DNA from: Flavobacteriaceae bacterium
GTDB taxonomy: Bacteria; Bacteroidota; Bacteroidia; Flavobacteriales; Flavobacteriaceae
Reading direction: 5' to 3'
Assembly (NCBI GenBank): GCA_027082925.1
Contig: JALWTD010000014.1
Span: 258,393 to 322,392 of the forward strand
DNA: 64,000 nt
In this document: in pieces, positions 33,774 to 43,763 of the stretch
Layout of the letters: each line of letters starts with the position of its first letter
Numbering within the stretch: position 1 is the stretch's first letter
The notes under the pieces: generated by a model
Told to the model about the DNA's origin: nothing
Databases searched by the model: none
What the model saw: the letters and a program-made list of their open reading frames with translations, nothing else
Made by a program: the position numbers and the translations under genes

Positions 33774-34046
33774 TTATTTGCGATTTGATTTTAGCAAATA
33801 GGTGTATATCCAAGTAAGCGTAAACGTAGGGATAAAATCGGTTCCAAAAATTCCAGCTTCTTCTATAAAAGAAATAATTCCTGCTATTTTTCCTTCGGTT
33901 CCCTTATACATTTTGGTAATTATGTATGCCGAGAAAGGTGCCCAAAAAATATCAAAAAATTCTCCTAAAAAAGGAATGATAAAGGATAACATTCCAATTA
34001 TATCAAACAAAATTCCCCACAGTAGCAATTTGTATTTTTTATCCAC
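33774..34046 (-). CDS. Small membrane protein of unknown function
   Basis: A 90-residue protein with hydrophobic segments at about residues 8-30 (LLWGILFDIIGMLSFIIPFLG), 30-45 and 70-85 (FIPTFTLTWIYTYLL), probably three membrane passes, with a basic C terminus (KSNRK). It contains no recognised motif. It begins 17 bases after the msrA stop on the same strand and so is probably the last gene of the run that starts with the metalloprotease. Confidence 0.75.
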   Translation of the reverse strand: MDKKYKLLLWGILFDIIGMLSFIIPFLGEFFDIFWAPFSAYIITKMYKGTEGKIAGIISFIEEAGIFGTDFIPTFTLTWIYTYLLKSNRK

Positions 34047-34063
34047 TATACAATAGTTTTAGC

Positions 34064-34696
34064 TTATTTTTCTTTTTTTAGTTTCGATTTAAATTTTTTG
34101 AGAAATTTTTCCAGTTTAGGGTTAATTACAGCTACGCAGTAGCCCTGCGTTTTATTGTTATTGTAGTAATTTTGATGATATTCTTCTGCGGTGTAAAAAA
34201 CATCAAATGACTGTACTTCTGTCACAATAGGCTTGTCAAAAACGTGTGCATCTGTCAATACTTTTATAAAATCCTCAGCGATTTGTTTTTGTGCTTCAGA
34301 ATGATAAAAAATAGCCGACCTGTATTGCGAACCAACATCATAGCCCTGTCTGTTTAATGTAGTTGGATTATGCGTACTAAAAAAAACTTCTAATATTTCT
34401 TGATACGAAATTATATTTGAATCAAATTTAATTTGAATAGCTTCAGCATGACCTGTCTTACCTGTTGTTACTTGATGGTACGAGGGGTTTTTTGTGGTTC
34501 CTCCGGTATATCCGGCTGTTACTTTTTTTACTCCTTTTAAACGCTGAAAAATAGCTTCTGTACACCAAAAGCAACCGTTAGCTAATGTTGCTATTTCTAT
34601 TTTTTTAGTCATTTTTTGTTTTTTAAGCGTTCCTTTTTGTGCGTTTAAAGTGGCTAAAGCCAGTCCTAACAAAATTAATAATAGGTATTTTCTCAT
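34064..34696 (-). CDS. msrA: Peptide methionine (S)-S-oxide reductase MsrA, exported
   Basis: Reduces the S-epimer of methionine sulfoxide in oxidised proteins. It has 210 residues. The catalytic motif is LANGCFWCTEAIF with Cys42 and a second Cys at 45. GYTGGTTKNPSYHQV and TGHAEAIQIKFD are the usual substrate-site segments, and HPTTLNRQGYDVG-like (NPTTLNRQGYDVGSQYRS) is present. The N terminus (MRKYLLLILLGLALATLNAQ) is a signal peptide, so this form repairs envelope or secreted proteins. That fits its position behind two secreted hydrolases. No MsrB domain is fused. Confidence 0.93.
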   Translation of the reverse strand: MRKYLLLILLGLALATLNAQKGTLKKQKMTKKIEIATLANGCFWCTEAIFQRLKGVKKVTAGYTGGTTKNPSYHQVTTGKTGHAEAIQIKFDSNIISYQEILEVFFSTHNPTTLNRQGYDVGSQYRSAIFYHSEAQKQIAEDFIKVLTDAHVFDKPIVTEVQSFDVFYTAEEYHQNYYNNNKTQGYCVAVINPKLEKFLKKFKSKLKKEK

Positions 34697-34739
34697 TATT
34701 GTATTACTTTTCGGTTAGGTCGAAACAATTTTGTGAACA

Positions 34740-36098
34740 TTACAAGCCTTTTGGTATTAATTTTCTAGGAAATTGGATTAAGCTCTCTGCTCCATTTTTT
34801 CCTACACTTGCCACTCCAAAAAAGTAGTTATCAATTACTATATTTTTTAAAGTATAGTCATTTATCTTCCCTACAAACCTACTGTATTGCCATTTTGGAC
34901 TAGTTGTATCTCTCCAGTAAATTTTATAGCCAATAATAGCATCGTCATTTACATCTTCCCATTTTAATCGTGTAGAAGGTTGAACAGCTCCTGCAATCAT
35001 TACATTTTTGGGAGCCGGAGGTGCCAATGCTAAAGAAGCCAATGTTAAACAATTTACAGCTGTTAATTTTGCCGCATATTTAAAATCTACACCTTCAATA
35101 ACATCACCATATGCTATTCCATTTTCTTTTCTAATATCTTGATGTTGACGATTGTAATTCTCGTGAGTTTCCATAATTCTCACTCCGGTAAATCCTGCAT
35201 CGTTAAACGGTCTATGATGACCTCCTCTACCAAACCTGTCTAATCTGTAAATCATAATTGCTCTAAGATTCGTCATGTACTTATTTGTCAAATTTGCTAC
35301 ATATCTGGCAAGTTGTCTTGAAGGTCCGTCTACCTCACCACCATAATACCGCATTCTGCTTCGTTCCTTTTCGGTTGTTTTCATAGAAATAGCTTCAGAA
35401 AAAACTCTAAAAGTGCTATTATCAATAACTCCGTCTATTCCGTGAATATTTCCAATCATATCATTATTTAATACTCCTATTATGTTCCAACCGTTTTGCT
35501 TCATATACTTTGCCATTATTTTTCCTCCGTAAAGACCTTGTTCTTCTCCTGACAGACCTAAGTATATAATAGATACTGGAAATTTGTATTTACTTAAAAC
35601 ACGAGCAGCTTCAATAGTACCTGCTATTCCTGAAGCATTGTCGTTTGCTCCGGGAGAGTCTGAAGTAAAATTGTTAGGGTCTGAAACTCTAGAATCGATG
35701 TCACCAGACATAATAACGTACGAATTTGGATACTTTGTACCTTTTTGAATAGCCATTACGTTTACAACCTTTGTATCTCTAATAATTCTTCGTCCGTCGG
35801 TTTTTACAATATCTGAAACGTACTTTACATCTAAACAGTTATTACATTCTTTAGAAATTTCGGAAAAAGTAGCTTTAACCCAACGCCGTGCAGCTCCAAT
35901 TCCTCTAGTTGAAGATATGGTGTCTGACAAAGTATGGCGTGTTCCAAAACTTACCAGTTTCTTTATATCTTTTTCAATGCGAGTTGCCGAAGTTGCTGTT
36001 GCAATTTCGTTGCATACTTTATCTATTTGAGTTTGAGCATTTACTGTTGCTGTTAAGCCAACAAATAGGATTGCTAAAATATTTTTAAAAGGCTTCAT
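34740..36098 (-). CDS. Secreted M28-family zinc aminopeptidase with C-terminal Fn3-like domain
   Basis: A 452-residue exported peptidase. The signal peptide (MKPFKNILAILFVGLTATVNAQ) is followed by the M28 catalytic core. Metal ligands are visible in VIMSGDIDSR (equivalent to the HxD site, here GDID), SPGANDNASGIAGTIEAARV, LSGEEQGLYGG and NDMIGNI. The first ligand, usually His in HxDS, is Gly-Asp here: an Asp-Ile-Asp-Ser variant. The last about 90 residues (from PPAPKNVMIAGAVQ) look like a fibronectin type III fold. It probably digests peptides outside the cell. It lies 11 bases after threonine aldolase. Confidence 0.88.
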   Translation of the reverse strand: MKPFKNILAILFVGLTATVNAQTQIDKVCNEIATATSATRIEKDIKKLVSFGTRHTLSDTISSTRGIGAARRWVKATFSEISKECNNCLDVKYVSDIVKTDGRRIIRDTKVVNVMAIQKGTKYPNSYVIMSGDIDSRVSDPNNFTSDSPGANDNASGIAGTIEAARVLSKYKFPVSIIYLGLSGEEQGLYGGKIMAKYMKQNGWNIIGVLNNDMIGNIHGIDGVIDNSTFRVFSEAISMKTTEKERSRMRYYGGEVDGPSRQLARYVANLTNKYMTNLRAIMIYRLDRFGRGGHHRPFNDAGFTGVRIMETHENYNRQHQDIRKENGIAYGDVIEGVDFKYAAKLTAVNCLTLASLALAPPAPKNVMIAGAVQPSTRLKWEDVNDDAIIGYKIYWRDTTSPKWQYSRFVGKINDYTLKNIVIDNYFFGVASVGKNGAESLIQFPRKLIPKGL

Positions 36099-36109
36099 AA
36101 TGATTGTTT

Positions 36110-37129
36110 TTACAAGTTATTAATGATGTAAGCTACTTTTTCTAGCATTTCTTCAGTAAAATCTAAATGTGTTACCATTCGCAACTTACCTTGTCCCATA
36201 GATATAAAATGAATATTTTCTTTAGCTAATAATGCCATAAAATCTTCTTCTGAAATAGTATCTACAATGTTAAAAATAACAATATTTGTTTCTATAGGCT
36301 CTACATTTTTAATTAGGTGACATTTTTCCAAAGCTTCTCCAATTTTACGCGCTCTGGAATGATCTATTTTTAATCGCTCTACATGATGGTCTAATGCATA
36401 AATTCCTGCTGCGGCTAAATAACCTACCTGACGCATAGCACCACCAAAAAGTTTTCGAATTCGCAATGCCTGTGCTATATGTTTTTTAGTTCCTAAAAGC
36501 AATGAGCCTATTGGAGCTCCTAATCCTTTAGATAAGCAAACAGAAATAGTGTCAAAAACTTCTCCGTATTGCTTTGGAGATTCGCCTTTAGCTACTAACG
36601 CATTAAACAAGCGAGCACCATCTAAATGCAAGGCTAAATGATGTTGGGTGCATAGTTGCTTAATTTTAATAATTTCATTTAAATCCCAGCAAGCACCACC
36701 TCCTTTATTGGTTGTATTTTCGATAGCCACCAAGCTAGAAAGCGGAACATGAATATCTGCTCTACCTGCTACCGCTTCTTCCAATTGTTTTGCCGAAAAC
36801 ATTCCTCTTTCACCGTCTATTAAATGACAAGTAACTCCTGAATTAAATGCTGCTCCACCACCTTCAAAATTATACACGTGTGCCCATTTATCACAAAACA
36901 GCTTATCTCCAGGCTGTGTATGTATTTTTATAGCTGTTTGGTTTGCCATAGTTCCGGAAGGAAAAAAAAGTGCTGCTTCCATACCAAATAGTGCAGCTAT
37001 TTTGTCTTGAAGATGATTTACTGTTGGATCGGTTTTAAACACATCGTCACCTACTTTTGCATTCATCATTGCTTCAAGCATTTGAGGTGTTGGTTTTGTT
37101 ACTGTATCGCTAATTAAATTAATTTTCAT
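36110..37129 (-). CDS. ltaE: Low-specificity L-threonine aldolase
   Basis: PLP enzyme that splits threonine or allo-threonine to glycine and acetaldehyde, in the cytoplasm. It has 339 residues, the usual length. The N terminus [18 protein letters not shown], the substrate site [24 protein letters not shown] and the PLP lysine in [11 protein letters not shown] (Lys201) are all intact. It sits between two secreted hydrolases in a tightly spaced run, and a shared role in using amino acids released from protein is plausible. Confidence 0.93.
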   Translation of the reverse strand: MKINLISDTVTKPTPQMLEAMMNAKVGDDVFKTDPTVNHLQDKIAALFGMEAALFFPSGTMANQTAIKIHTQPGDKLFCDKWAHVYNFEGGGAAFNSGVTCHLIDGERGMFSAKQLEEAVAGRADIHVPLSSLVAIENTTNKGGGACWDLNEIIKIKQLCTQHHLALHLDGARLFNALVAKGESPKQYGEVFDTISVCLSKGLGAPIGSLLLGTKKHIAQALRIRKLFGGAMRQVGYLAAAGIYALDHHVERLKIDHSRARKIGEALEKCHLIKNVEPIETNIVIFNIVDTISEEDFMALLAKENIHFISMGQGKLRMVTHLDFTEEMLEKVAYIINNL

Positions 37130-37150
37130 AAGGGTTTTAGATTAATATTT

Positions 37151-39565
37151 TTAAAAAGATTTTTGAAAATTACATTGAAAACTACCTATTGGCGAACCGG
37201 CAGGTATTTTTGGTTGTGACTTTATTTTGTACTGATTTGGCGATTTTAAAAACTGATTTATTTCAAAAACATATCCCGCATTATACACCGAGTTTTGTTT
37301 GTGATTATTTTTCTCTAACCACAATTTAAGTGCTTTTATTTTTGCTATTGTTATTGATTTTGCCTGAAATGAAGCTTTATTATTTGCTGCTAAAGCAAAC
37401 AATCCGTGTAATATTTCAATATTTATACTTTGCTGAATTTCGGTATCGTACAAATTAGAATGTTCTTTTTTAAACGAAGCATCTATAACTTGGTCAATTA
37501 GTTCATCGAGTCCTAATTGCTGTGGAAACAACGCTTTTTGGTGAATTAATCTTGAAGCTCTTTCAGGGTGAAATAATAATTCTACCACTAATTTTGTTGC
37601 TGCAGAAACGGTGTTTAAGGCGTCAAAAGCAACACCATTTTTTGATTGAAAAGATTCTCTATTTCTTCCGTATCCAAAAGCTCTAGGAGGAAATAAAGCA
37701 ACTATTCTAGGTGGTATTTTAAGTGTTTCAACACTTAAAGAATTTAACAAACTGTGCAATGCTTTCTTTTCTTGTTTAGCAGCTACCGGTTTTACAATTA
37801 CCTGTCTGTCTCCTTTAACTGCGTAAGAGTAAGATAATCCTCCTATCATTTTTGAGGCTGCTTCTACTTGATATCTATGAAAAAAGTACAACGGCACAAA
37901 TACATCTTCTAAAACAGAGTACGGCTCGTTTGTCTTAATATTATCTGCCGAAAAAGAACGAATTGCTTTCGCTCTAACTTTTAAAATTCTATCCAATTCT
38001 TCAGCTGCATTTTTACCATTGTCCCACAAGTGAGCATTAATATGCGCACCTCCCTTTGCTCTAGCATCGGTGTCTGTAATAAATTGATAACCTTGCTTAA
38101 TATAATTTTGGATAATCGCATTTAAAGCTTTCTTTTCTTCTTCTTTGTTCGAAAATTGTTGATAAGAATACGCTACTGCTATTTTATCCCACACTCCTAT
38201 TCCTGTTGAATAGGCTTCTGATAAATCTATTTTGTTATTTGTAATCTTCACAAAAGGATGTGGATAATCCATTACTGAAGCATTGTTGTAATAACTTGCT
38301 GCAAAATTGTGAGAAAAACCTAGTGTATGTCCTATTTCGTGTGCAGATAACTGGCGTATTCTTGCCAAAGCCATTTGCAATAAAGGGTTGTTTTCTCCTT
38401 CAGCATTAGAAACTCCAAGTAGCGCTTGAGCTATTAAATAATCTTGTCTAATTCGAAGTGAGCCTAAACTAACATGTCCTTTTAAAATTTCACCGGTTCT
38501 AGGGTCAACTACACTTCCTCCGTATGACCAACCCCGTGTTGAACGATGTACCCACTGAATTACATTATATCTAATATCTAACGGATCGACACCTTTTGGC
38601 AACACTTTAATTTGAAACGCATTTTTAAACCCTATTGCTTCAAAAGCTTGATTCCACCAACTTCCACCTTCTAACAAGGCCGAACGCACAGGCTCCGGAA
38701 CACCTCTATCTAAATAGTAAACAATAGGCTTTTTTGCTTCACTTACCAATTTATTTGGATATTTTTTCTCCAATCTATGCCTAACAACGTATCGCTTTTT
38801 AATAGGCTTTGTTACCGGCGTGGCATAATCTAAATACGAAATACTAAACGCTCCAGACCGAGGGTCAAATGCTCTTTTTTTATAATTAGCATCAGGCAAC
38901 GCTACAAAAGAGTGATGCTGACGAACTGTTATAAGCGATGTATTTATTGCAACACTACGTATAAAAACTCCTGTAGCTTCTCCTTTAAAAGTTAGCAAAG
39001 CTTCAAATTCTACGTTTTTAGGAAATGCTTTTGTTCTCTCTAGATACAAGGCACTTTTTGTTTTATCGAGGCTATATATACCTTGTTTTGTTTGTCTCAA
39101 TTTTTTAGAAATACCATGAGCATCTCTAATTAAAAATGCTGAAATATCTATCAAATAATTCGATTTTTGTTGCTCAATAATAGTGAAACCAAATAAAACG
39201 GATGAAGCAAAAGCTTCATTCACAGATTTTGTTTCTTCAATATTATCAGATATTGCTCTAAATTTATAGTTTGGTTGTACTAGTAATAATTTATTTCCAG
39301 CTTTTATAAATTTTACTACAGCCGTGGTTCCTAATTGCCCTCTGTCTAACCCTATGTTGTTAGAACCTACACCTGCAGCCAAGGCATTTACGTATAAAAA
39401 TTCGGTATCTAAATTTGTAACTTGTAAGTAAATTTTATCGTTAGAAGCATCGTAATAAAAGTTAAAAAAACCTTTATACTCGTTCATTCCACTAGTTTTT
39501 TGAAAAATTTGTGCTGTTAATTGCTGACTAACCAAAAACAATACTGCGTAAAAAAAATGCTTCAT
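37151..39565 (-). CDS. Secreted zinc metalloprotease (DUF5117/DUF5118 type)
   Basis: An 804-residue exported protein. The signal peptide (MKHFFYAVLFLVSQQLTAQ) is followed by an N-terminal DUF5118-like and DUF5117-like region (to about residue 280). A metzincin-type catalytic domain then carries HEIGHTLGFSH (His409, Glu410, His413, His419). The family is common in Bacteroidota and often labelled zinc-dependent metalloprotease. No T9SS sorting domain is seen, so it may stay in the periplasm or be surface-linked in another way. It heads the run containing threonine aldolase, an M28 peptidase, MsrA and a small membrane protein. A 23-codon upstream frame overlaps its ATG. Confidence 0.9.
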   Translation of the reverse strand: MKHFFYAVLFLVSQQLTAQIFQKTSGMNEYKGFFNFYYDASNDKIYLQVTNLDTEFLYVNALAAGVGSNNIGLDRGQLGTTAVVKFIKAGNKLLLVQPNYKFRAISDNIEETKSVNEAFASSVLFGFTIIEQQKSNYLIDISAFLIRDAHGISKKLRQTKQGIYSLDKTKSALYLERTKAFPKNVEFEALLTFKGEATGVFIRSVAINTSLITVRQHHSFVALPDANYKKRAFDPRSGAFSISYLDYATPVTKPIKKRYVVRHRLEKKYPNKLVSEAKKPIVYYLDRGVPEPVRSALLEGGSWWNQAFEAIGFKNAFQIKVLPKGVDPLDIRYNVIQWVHRSTRGWSYGGSVVDPRTGEILKGHVSLGSLRIRQDYLIAQALLGVSNAEGENNPLLQMALARIRQLSAHEIGHTLGFSHNFAASYYNNASVMDYPHPFVKITNNKIDLSEAYSTGIGVWDKIAVAYSYQQFSNKEEEKKALNAIIQNYIKQGYQFITDTDARAKGGAHINAHLWDNGKNAAEELDRILKVRAKAIRSFSADNIKTNEPYSVLEDVFVPLYFFHRYQVEAASKMIGGLSYSYAVKGDRQVIVKPVAAKQEKKALHSLLNSLSVETLKIPPRIVALFPPRAFGYGRNRESFQSKNGVAFDALNTVSAATKLVVELLFHPERASRLIHQKALFPQQLGLDELIDQVIDASFKKEHSNLYDTEIQQSINIEILHGLFALAANNKASFQAKSITIAKIKALKLWLEKNNHKQNSVYNAGYVFEINQFLKSPNQYKIKSQPKIPAGSPIGSFQCNFQKSF

Positions 39566-39648
39566 CTGTTAAAATTTAAGTGTATACCCTCTTTGTAATC
39601 ATGTGCTAAATGAGCTTCTTTTCTATTATTCATAATGTTTGCAAAAAA

Positions 39649-39682
39649 TTTTGCTCATTTTAAAAATGAAAAGTTATTTTTG
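39649..39682 (+). promoter_or_regulatory. Promoter of prfB
   Basis: TTTTG (39649-39653) and TATTTTTG (39675-39682), 21 bases apart, fit the two Bacteroidota promoter boxes. The ATG is at 39701. Confidence 0.6.
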
Positions 39683-39700
39683 TAACTCTCAACACTTAAA

Positions 39701-40807
39701 ATGATATCAAACGAACATATAAATAAGCTACAAAATCGCATCGGTAATTTAAAGACTTATCTTGAAATTGACAAGAAAATTATTGAGATTTCAAATGAGG
39801 AAGAAAAAATTTCAAACCCCGATTTTTGGAACAACCCAAAAGAGGCTGAAATTTTCATGAAAAATTTTCGTTTCAAAAAAAAATGGGTAGAAGAATTTGA
39901 TGCATTAACTGCACTTTTTGAAGATTTGGTAGTCTTATTTGACTTTTATGCAGAAAAGGAAGCTTCTGAAGAAGAAGTTGAAGCGCAATATCAAAAAACT
40001 TTAGCACTCCTAGAAAAGCTAGAATTTAAAAATATGCTTTCTGAAGAAGGTGATAACTTAAGTGCCGTTCTACAAATTACTGCAGGAGCCGGAGGTACAG
40101 AGAGTTGTGATTGGGCGCAAATGCTTATGAGAATGTACTTAATGTGGAGTGAAAAACAAGGATACAAGGTTAAAGAACTTAATTCTCAAGACGGTGATGT
40201 TGCAGGTATTAAAACCGTTACTTTAGAAATTGATGGCGAATATGCTTTTGGCTACTTAAAAGGCGAAAATGGAGTTCACAGATTGGTTCGAATCTCTCCA
40301 TTTGACAGTAATGCCAAAAGACATACTTCCTTTGCTTCAGTATATGTATATCCGCTAGCAGATGACACGATAGAAATTGACATCAATCCTGCAGATATTA
40401 CTTGGGAAACGATGAGAGCTAGTGGTGCCGGAGGACAATCGGTTAATAAAATAGAAACCGCTGTTAGACTTAGGCATAAGCCTTCTGGTATTATAATTGA
40501 AAATTCTGAAACCCGTTCTCAATTAGAAAACAAAACCAAAGCTATGCAGTTGCTGAAATCGCAACTATACGAAATTGAACTTCAAAAACAGCGAGAAAAA
40601 CGTAATAAAATAGAAGCCAATAAGTTAAAAATTGATTTTGGTTCTCAAATTAGAAATTACGTAATGCATCCGTATAAACTGGTAAAAGATGTAAGAACAC
40701 AATATGAAACGGCCAATGTAGACGCCGTTATGAATGGGGATTTAGACGATTTTATTAAAGCATATTTAATGCAACAAGGACAAAAAAGCAACAACGATTT
40801 ATACTAA
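39701..40807 (+). CDS. prfB: Peptide chain release factor 2, without programmed frameshift
   Basis: Terminates translation at UGA and UAA. It has 368 residues in one uninterrupted frame. The stop-codon recognition tripeptide SPF (199-201, RISPFDSNA) and the catalytic GGQ (244-246, [11 protein letters not shown]) are intact, as is the RNA-contacting [16 protein letters not shown] segment. In most bacteria prfB is read through an in-frame TGA near codon 26 by a +1 shift on CTT-TGA. Here the equivalent site at 39761 reads CTT GAA with no extra T and no Shine-Dalgarno-like sequence before it, so the autoregulatory frameshift is absent. Confidence 0.96.
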   Translation: MISNEHINKLQNRIGNLKTYLEIDKKIIEISNEEEKISNPDFWNNPKEAEIFMKNFRFKKKWVEEFDALTALFEDLVVLFDFYAEKEASEEEVEAQYQKTLALLEKLEFKNMLSEEGDNLSAVLQITAGAGGTESCDWAQMLMRMYLMWSEKQGYKVKELNSQDGDVAGIKTVTLEIDGEYAFGYLKGENGVHRLVRISPFDSNAKRHTSFASVYVYPLADDTIEIDINPADITWETMRASGAGGQSVNKIETAVRLRHKPSGIIIENSETRSQLENKTKAMQLLKSQLYEIELQKQREKRNKIEANKLKIDFGSQIRNYVMHPYKLVKDVRTQYETANVDAVMNGDLDDFIKAYLMQQGQKSNNDLY

Positions 40808-40961
40808 TTTTTGAGTTTTTTTTTTATTATTAAATTACTCTCCAATATAATAAACAGTAAAATATTTACTATAAAAAGCGATTAATTAATAATAATTTGT
40901 ATTTTTACCAGAATTTTTTCGTGAAATAAATTGTTATGAAACTATTAAATTTAGGTTTTTT

Positions 40962-43355
40962 ATGAAAAGAAATTTTTTATTACTGATACTAATAATAATC
41001 CCCTCACTTTTTTTTAGTCAAGATAAAAACACCCCTACATATACCATTACCGGAAAAATAATAGACGCCAAAACTAAAAAACCTTTAGAGTATGCAACTA
41101 TTGTTTTTAAGAGTACCTCTACAAAAGAAACTACTTGTGGAGGGGTTTCTAATGCTCGAGGAAAATTTTCTATTGATGTACTTGAAGGAACTTATAAAGC
41201 AAGTGTAGAATTTATTTCATATAAATCGAAAGTATTAAATATTTCAACTATCAACCGAAATTTAAATATTGGAACTATAGAACTAGAAATAGATACAGAA
41301 TACCTTGAAACAGTTGAAATTACCGGTGAAAAAAAAGCTATTGAAATAAAACCTAATAAAATTACCATTAATGTTGATAAGGACGTTGCCGTAAATGGAG
41401 GTACTGTTATAGATATTCTAAATAACAATCCTATTGTAAATGTAGATCCTTCTGGAGATATAAAAATAAATGGTGTCAATTCTCCCACAATTCTTATCAA
41501 TGGAAAAATATCTTCGTTGACAAAGACAGACGTTCTAAAAACAATTCCTACAAATTCTATAGAAAAAATAGATATTTTACCTACTGCCGGAGCAAAATTT
41601 AAAGCCTCTTCTACCGGAATTATTAATATTATATTAAAAAAGGGTAAAGACGAAGGTTTAAATGCTTCTGCTACCGCATCGGGAGGTTACAAAGATTACT
41701 ATGGCGGACTGGTTACCATCAATAATAAGTCGAAAAATCTTAATTTTTATACAAACGCCTCTTATTCTCATAGAAATCCTATTACAATTTCTAATGCTAA
41801 AAATGAGTACTTTACCAACGGAAATACCGATTCTTTTCTATACGAACTCAGTGAAAACGACAGTAAAGATAATGTGTTCTATAGCACTATTGGATTTGAT
41901 TTTTATATCTCAGAGAAAAGTACGTTATCAACTAGTATCAACTACACCAATGTAAACAATAACAGCACAACCTATACAGTTTCAGATTTTTACAACTCAA
42001 ATTTTGTATTAACTGATTCTAACGAAAGAACACATTTAGGAGATTTTAATGATGAAATTGTTGAATTTGTAACTGATTTTGAACAAAATTTTGAAAAAGA
42101 AGGTCAAAAAATTACAGCTTCATTAACATACAGTAGAGATAAAGAAACCTATAACAATGTTATTACCAACACAAACAATAGTTTTACGGATGAAGAGTAT
42201 GTAGAAAAAAATACTATGAAGAACACCATATTTGATGTTAAATACTCTAGTCCTATTGGTGAAAATTCTTCGTATACCATTGGCTATTATGGAGAATTTG
42301 GTAATATTCCTTTTACCTATACCGGTACAAGTACTACAAATAACCTTGACTATTCTGAAGATATTAATGCCGGATTTATTGAATTTGAAAATCAGAGCGA
42401 TACATTTTATTATGGATTAGGACTAAGAGCTGAGTTTACCAGTTTATCTGTTTTCTACGAAAGTACAAGTACTTCTCAAAATAAGCAATACGATAATTTA
42501 TTTCCTTCGGTATACTTAGAATACAGTATTAGAGATAACCAAAGTGTGAGTCTTAGCTATAGTAAAAGTATTCAAACACCTAATTACCTTAGACTACAAC
42601 CTTTTGAACAACGATTTAGCGAAACGTCTTCTTATGTTGGTAATGAAAACCTAAACCCTGTATTTATACACAGTTTAAGTGCTACATATTCATATTCTAA
42701 AGACAACCTAATGCTTTATACCACTGCGTTTTTCAACATCTTTGACGACTACTGGCAAGATGTTACATATGAAACAGGAGAGTTTGTTGGAGGCATTCCT
42801 AAAATATTAACCACACCTTTAAACATTGGAAAAGTAAATTATTACGGCGTTAATGTAACCGCTACCTACAAAACATCCAATTATATAAACTTTACCGGTA
42901 ATATTAATCTTTACAATTTTGATCAATCAGGGATTTTTGAAATTACCAACCTAAATAACGACTTGATTGTGCAGGATTTTAACTTTGCCAGTTTTAATGG
43001 CTCTTTTAGCTTATCTACACAAATAAAACTACCAAATCTGTTTAATTTTCAAACAAAAATTGTACATCAACTAGAATCTAAAGGTCCGGTTTCTGTTAGA
43101 AAAGCTCGTACATATGCCAGCATAGCGATTAACAAAGATTTGTTTGACAAACAGGCTTCTGTTAGCTTAGTTTCCTCCGATTTATTTAATACTCACAAAA
43201 CCAATAGAGATCGTTTTGATGATGGTTATTTTTCTATAAGTGAAATCAAACAAAAATATCCAAACATTTTACTATCATTTACATACAGGTTTAACCAAAG
43301 TAAAAAGGATAGAAAAATTGATTTCGATAAAAAGTTAAAAAAACCCGAATATTAA
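40962..43355 (+). CDS. TonB-family outer-membrane receptor with N-terminal carboxypeptidase-regulatory-like domain
   Basis: A 797-residue outer-membrane protein. The signal peptide (MKRNFLLLILIIIPSLFFSQ) is followed by a CarboxypepD_reg-like domain (about 28-110, TGKIIDAKTKKPLEYATIVFK). A plug domain comes next (about 120-225, with NKITINVDKDVAVNGGTVIDILNNNP and ILINGK). The rest is a large beta-barrel ending in a Lys-rich tail. It belongs to the outer-membrane beta-barrel family (OMP_b-brl_3) often found in flavobacteria. It lacks the SusC-type SusD partner downstream, and the ligand is unknown. An ArsC-like gene follows after 9 bases. Confidence 0.88.
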   Translation: MKRNFLLLILIIIPSLFFSQDKNTPTYTITGKIIDAKTKKPLEYATIVFKSTSTKETTCGGVSNARGKFSIDVLEGTYKASVEFISYKSKVLNISTINRNLNIGTIELEIDTEYLETVEITGEKKAIEIKPNKITINVDKDVAVNGGTVIDILNNNPIVNVDPSGDIKINGVNSPTILINGKISSLTKTDVLKTIPTNSIEKIDILPTAGAKFKASSTGIINIILKKGKDEGLNASATASGGYKDYYGGLVTINNKSKNLNFYTNASYSHRNPITISNAKNEYFTNGNTDSFLYELSENDSKDNVFYSTIGFDFYISEKSTLSTSINYTNVNNNSTTYTVSDFYNSNFVLTDSNERTHLGDFNDEIVEFVTDFEQNFEKEGQKITASLTYSRDKETYNNVITNTNNSFTDEEYVEKNTMKNTIFDVKYSSPIGENSSYTIGYYGEFGNIPFTYTGTSTTNNLDYSEDINAGFIEFENQSDTFYYGLGLRAEFTSLSVFYESTSTSQNKQYDNLFPSVYLEYSIRDNQSVSLSYSKSIQTPNYLRLQPFEQRFSETSSYVGNENLNPVFIHSLSATYSYSKDNLMLYTTAFFNIFDDYWQDVTYETGEFVGGIPKILTTPLNIGKVNYYGVNVTATYKTSNYINFTGNINLYNFDQSGIFEITNLNNDLIVQDFNFASFNGSFSLSTQIKLPNLFNFQTKIVHQLESKGPVSVRKARTYASIAINKDLFDKQASVSLVSSDLFNTHKTNRDRFDDGYFSISEIKQKYPNILLSFTYRFNQSKKDRKIDFDKKLKKPEY

Positions 43356-43364
43356 TTCACTATT

Positions 43365-43703
43365 ATGAAAATTTATCATAATCCTAGATGTAGTAAAAGT
43401 AGACAAGGACTTGCTATTTTAAAAGATTCAAAAGTTCCTTTTGACACGGTAGAATACTTAAAAAATTCTATCTCTAAAGAAGAATTAACTACTATTATAA
43501 AACTATTAGGTATAAAACCTATTGATTTGGTGCGCAAAAATGAAGCCATTTGGAAAGAAAATTATAAAGGAAAAGAACTATCTGACGATGATATTATTGA
43601 AGCAATGGTTTCTAATCCAAAGTTAATTGAACGACCTATTGTTGTTCATAATGGGAAAGCCGTTATTGGTCGACCTCCTGAAATTATTAAAACACTATTA
43701 TAG
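43365..43703 (+). CDS. ArsC/Spx-family glutaredoxin-like reductase
   Basis: A 112-residue protein. The N-terminal NPRCSKSRQGLAIL carries the single active-site Cys of the arsenate reductase (glutaredoxin-type) family. The cis-Pro region IERPIVVHNGKAVIGRPPE contains the Arg positions used for oxyanion binding in ArsC (RPIV, GRPPE). The signature fits ArsC better than Spx or YffB, but no arsenic efflux gene lies nearby, so arsenate may not be the true substrate. It follows the TonB-family receptor gene closely and ends before a strong terminator. Confidence 0.85.
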   Translation: MKIYHNPRCSKSRQGLAILKDSKVPFDTVEYLKNSISKEELTTIIKLLGIKPIDLVRKNEAIWKENYKGKELSDDDIIEAMVSNPKLIERPIVVHNGKAVIGRPPEIIKTLL

Positions 43704-43711
43704 CACACAAT

Positions 43712-43743
43712 AAAAAAGAGTAACCACTGGTTACTCTTTTTTT
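43712..43743. terminator. Bidirectional terminator
   Basis: A perfect 14-bp stem, 43712-43725 with 43729-43742 (core GAGTAACC/GGTTACTC), with A and T runs on both sides. It serves the ArsC-like gene on the plus strand and the small membrane protein on the minus strand. Confidence 0.88.
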
Positions 43744-43763
43744 ATCTTTTATGTAATTGAATA

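Noticed and set aside
43365-43703. Arsenic resistance locus
   Set aside because: Only the single ArsC-like protein is present, with no ArsB/Acr3 or ArsR, and its upstream neighbour is a TonB-family receptor.
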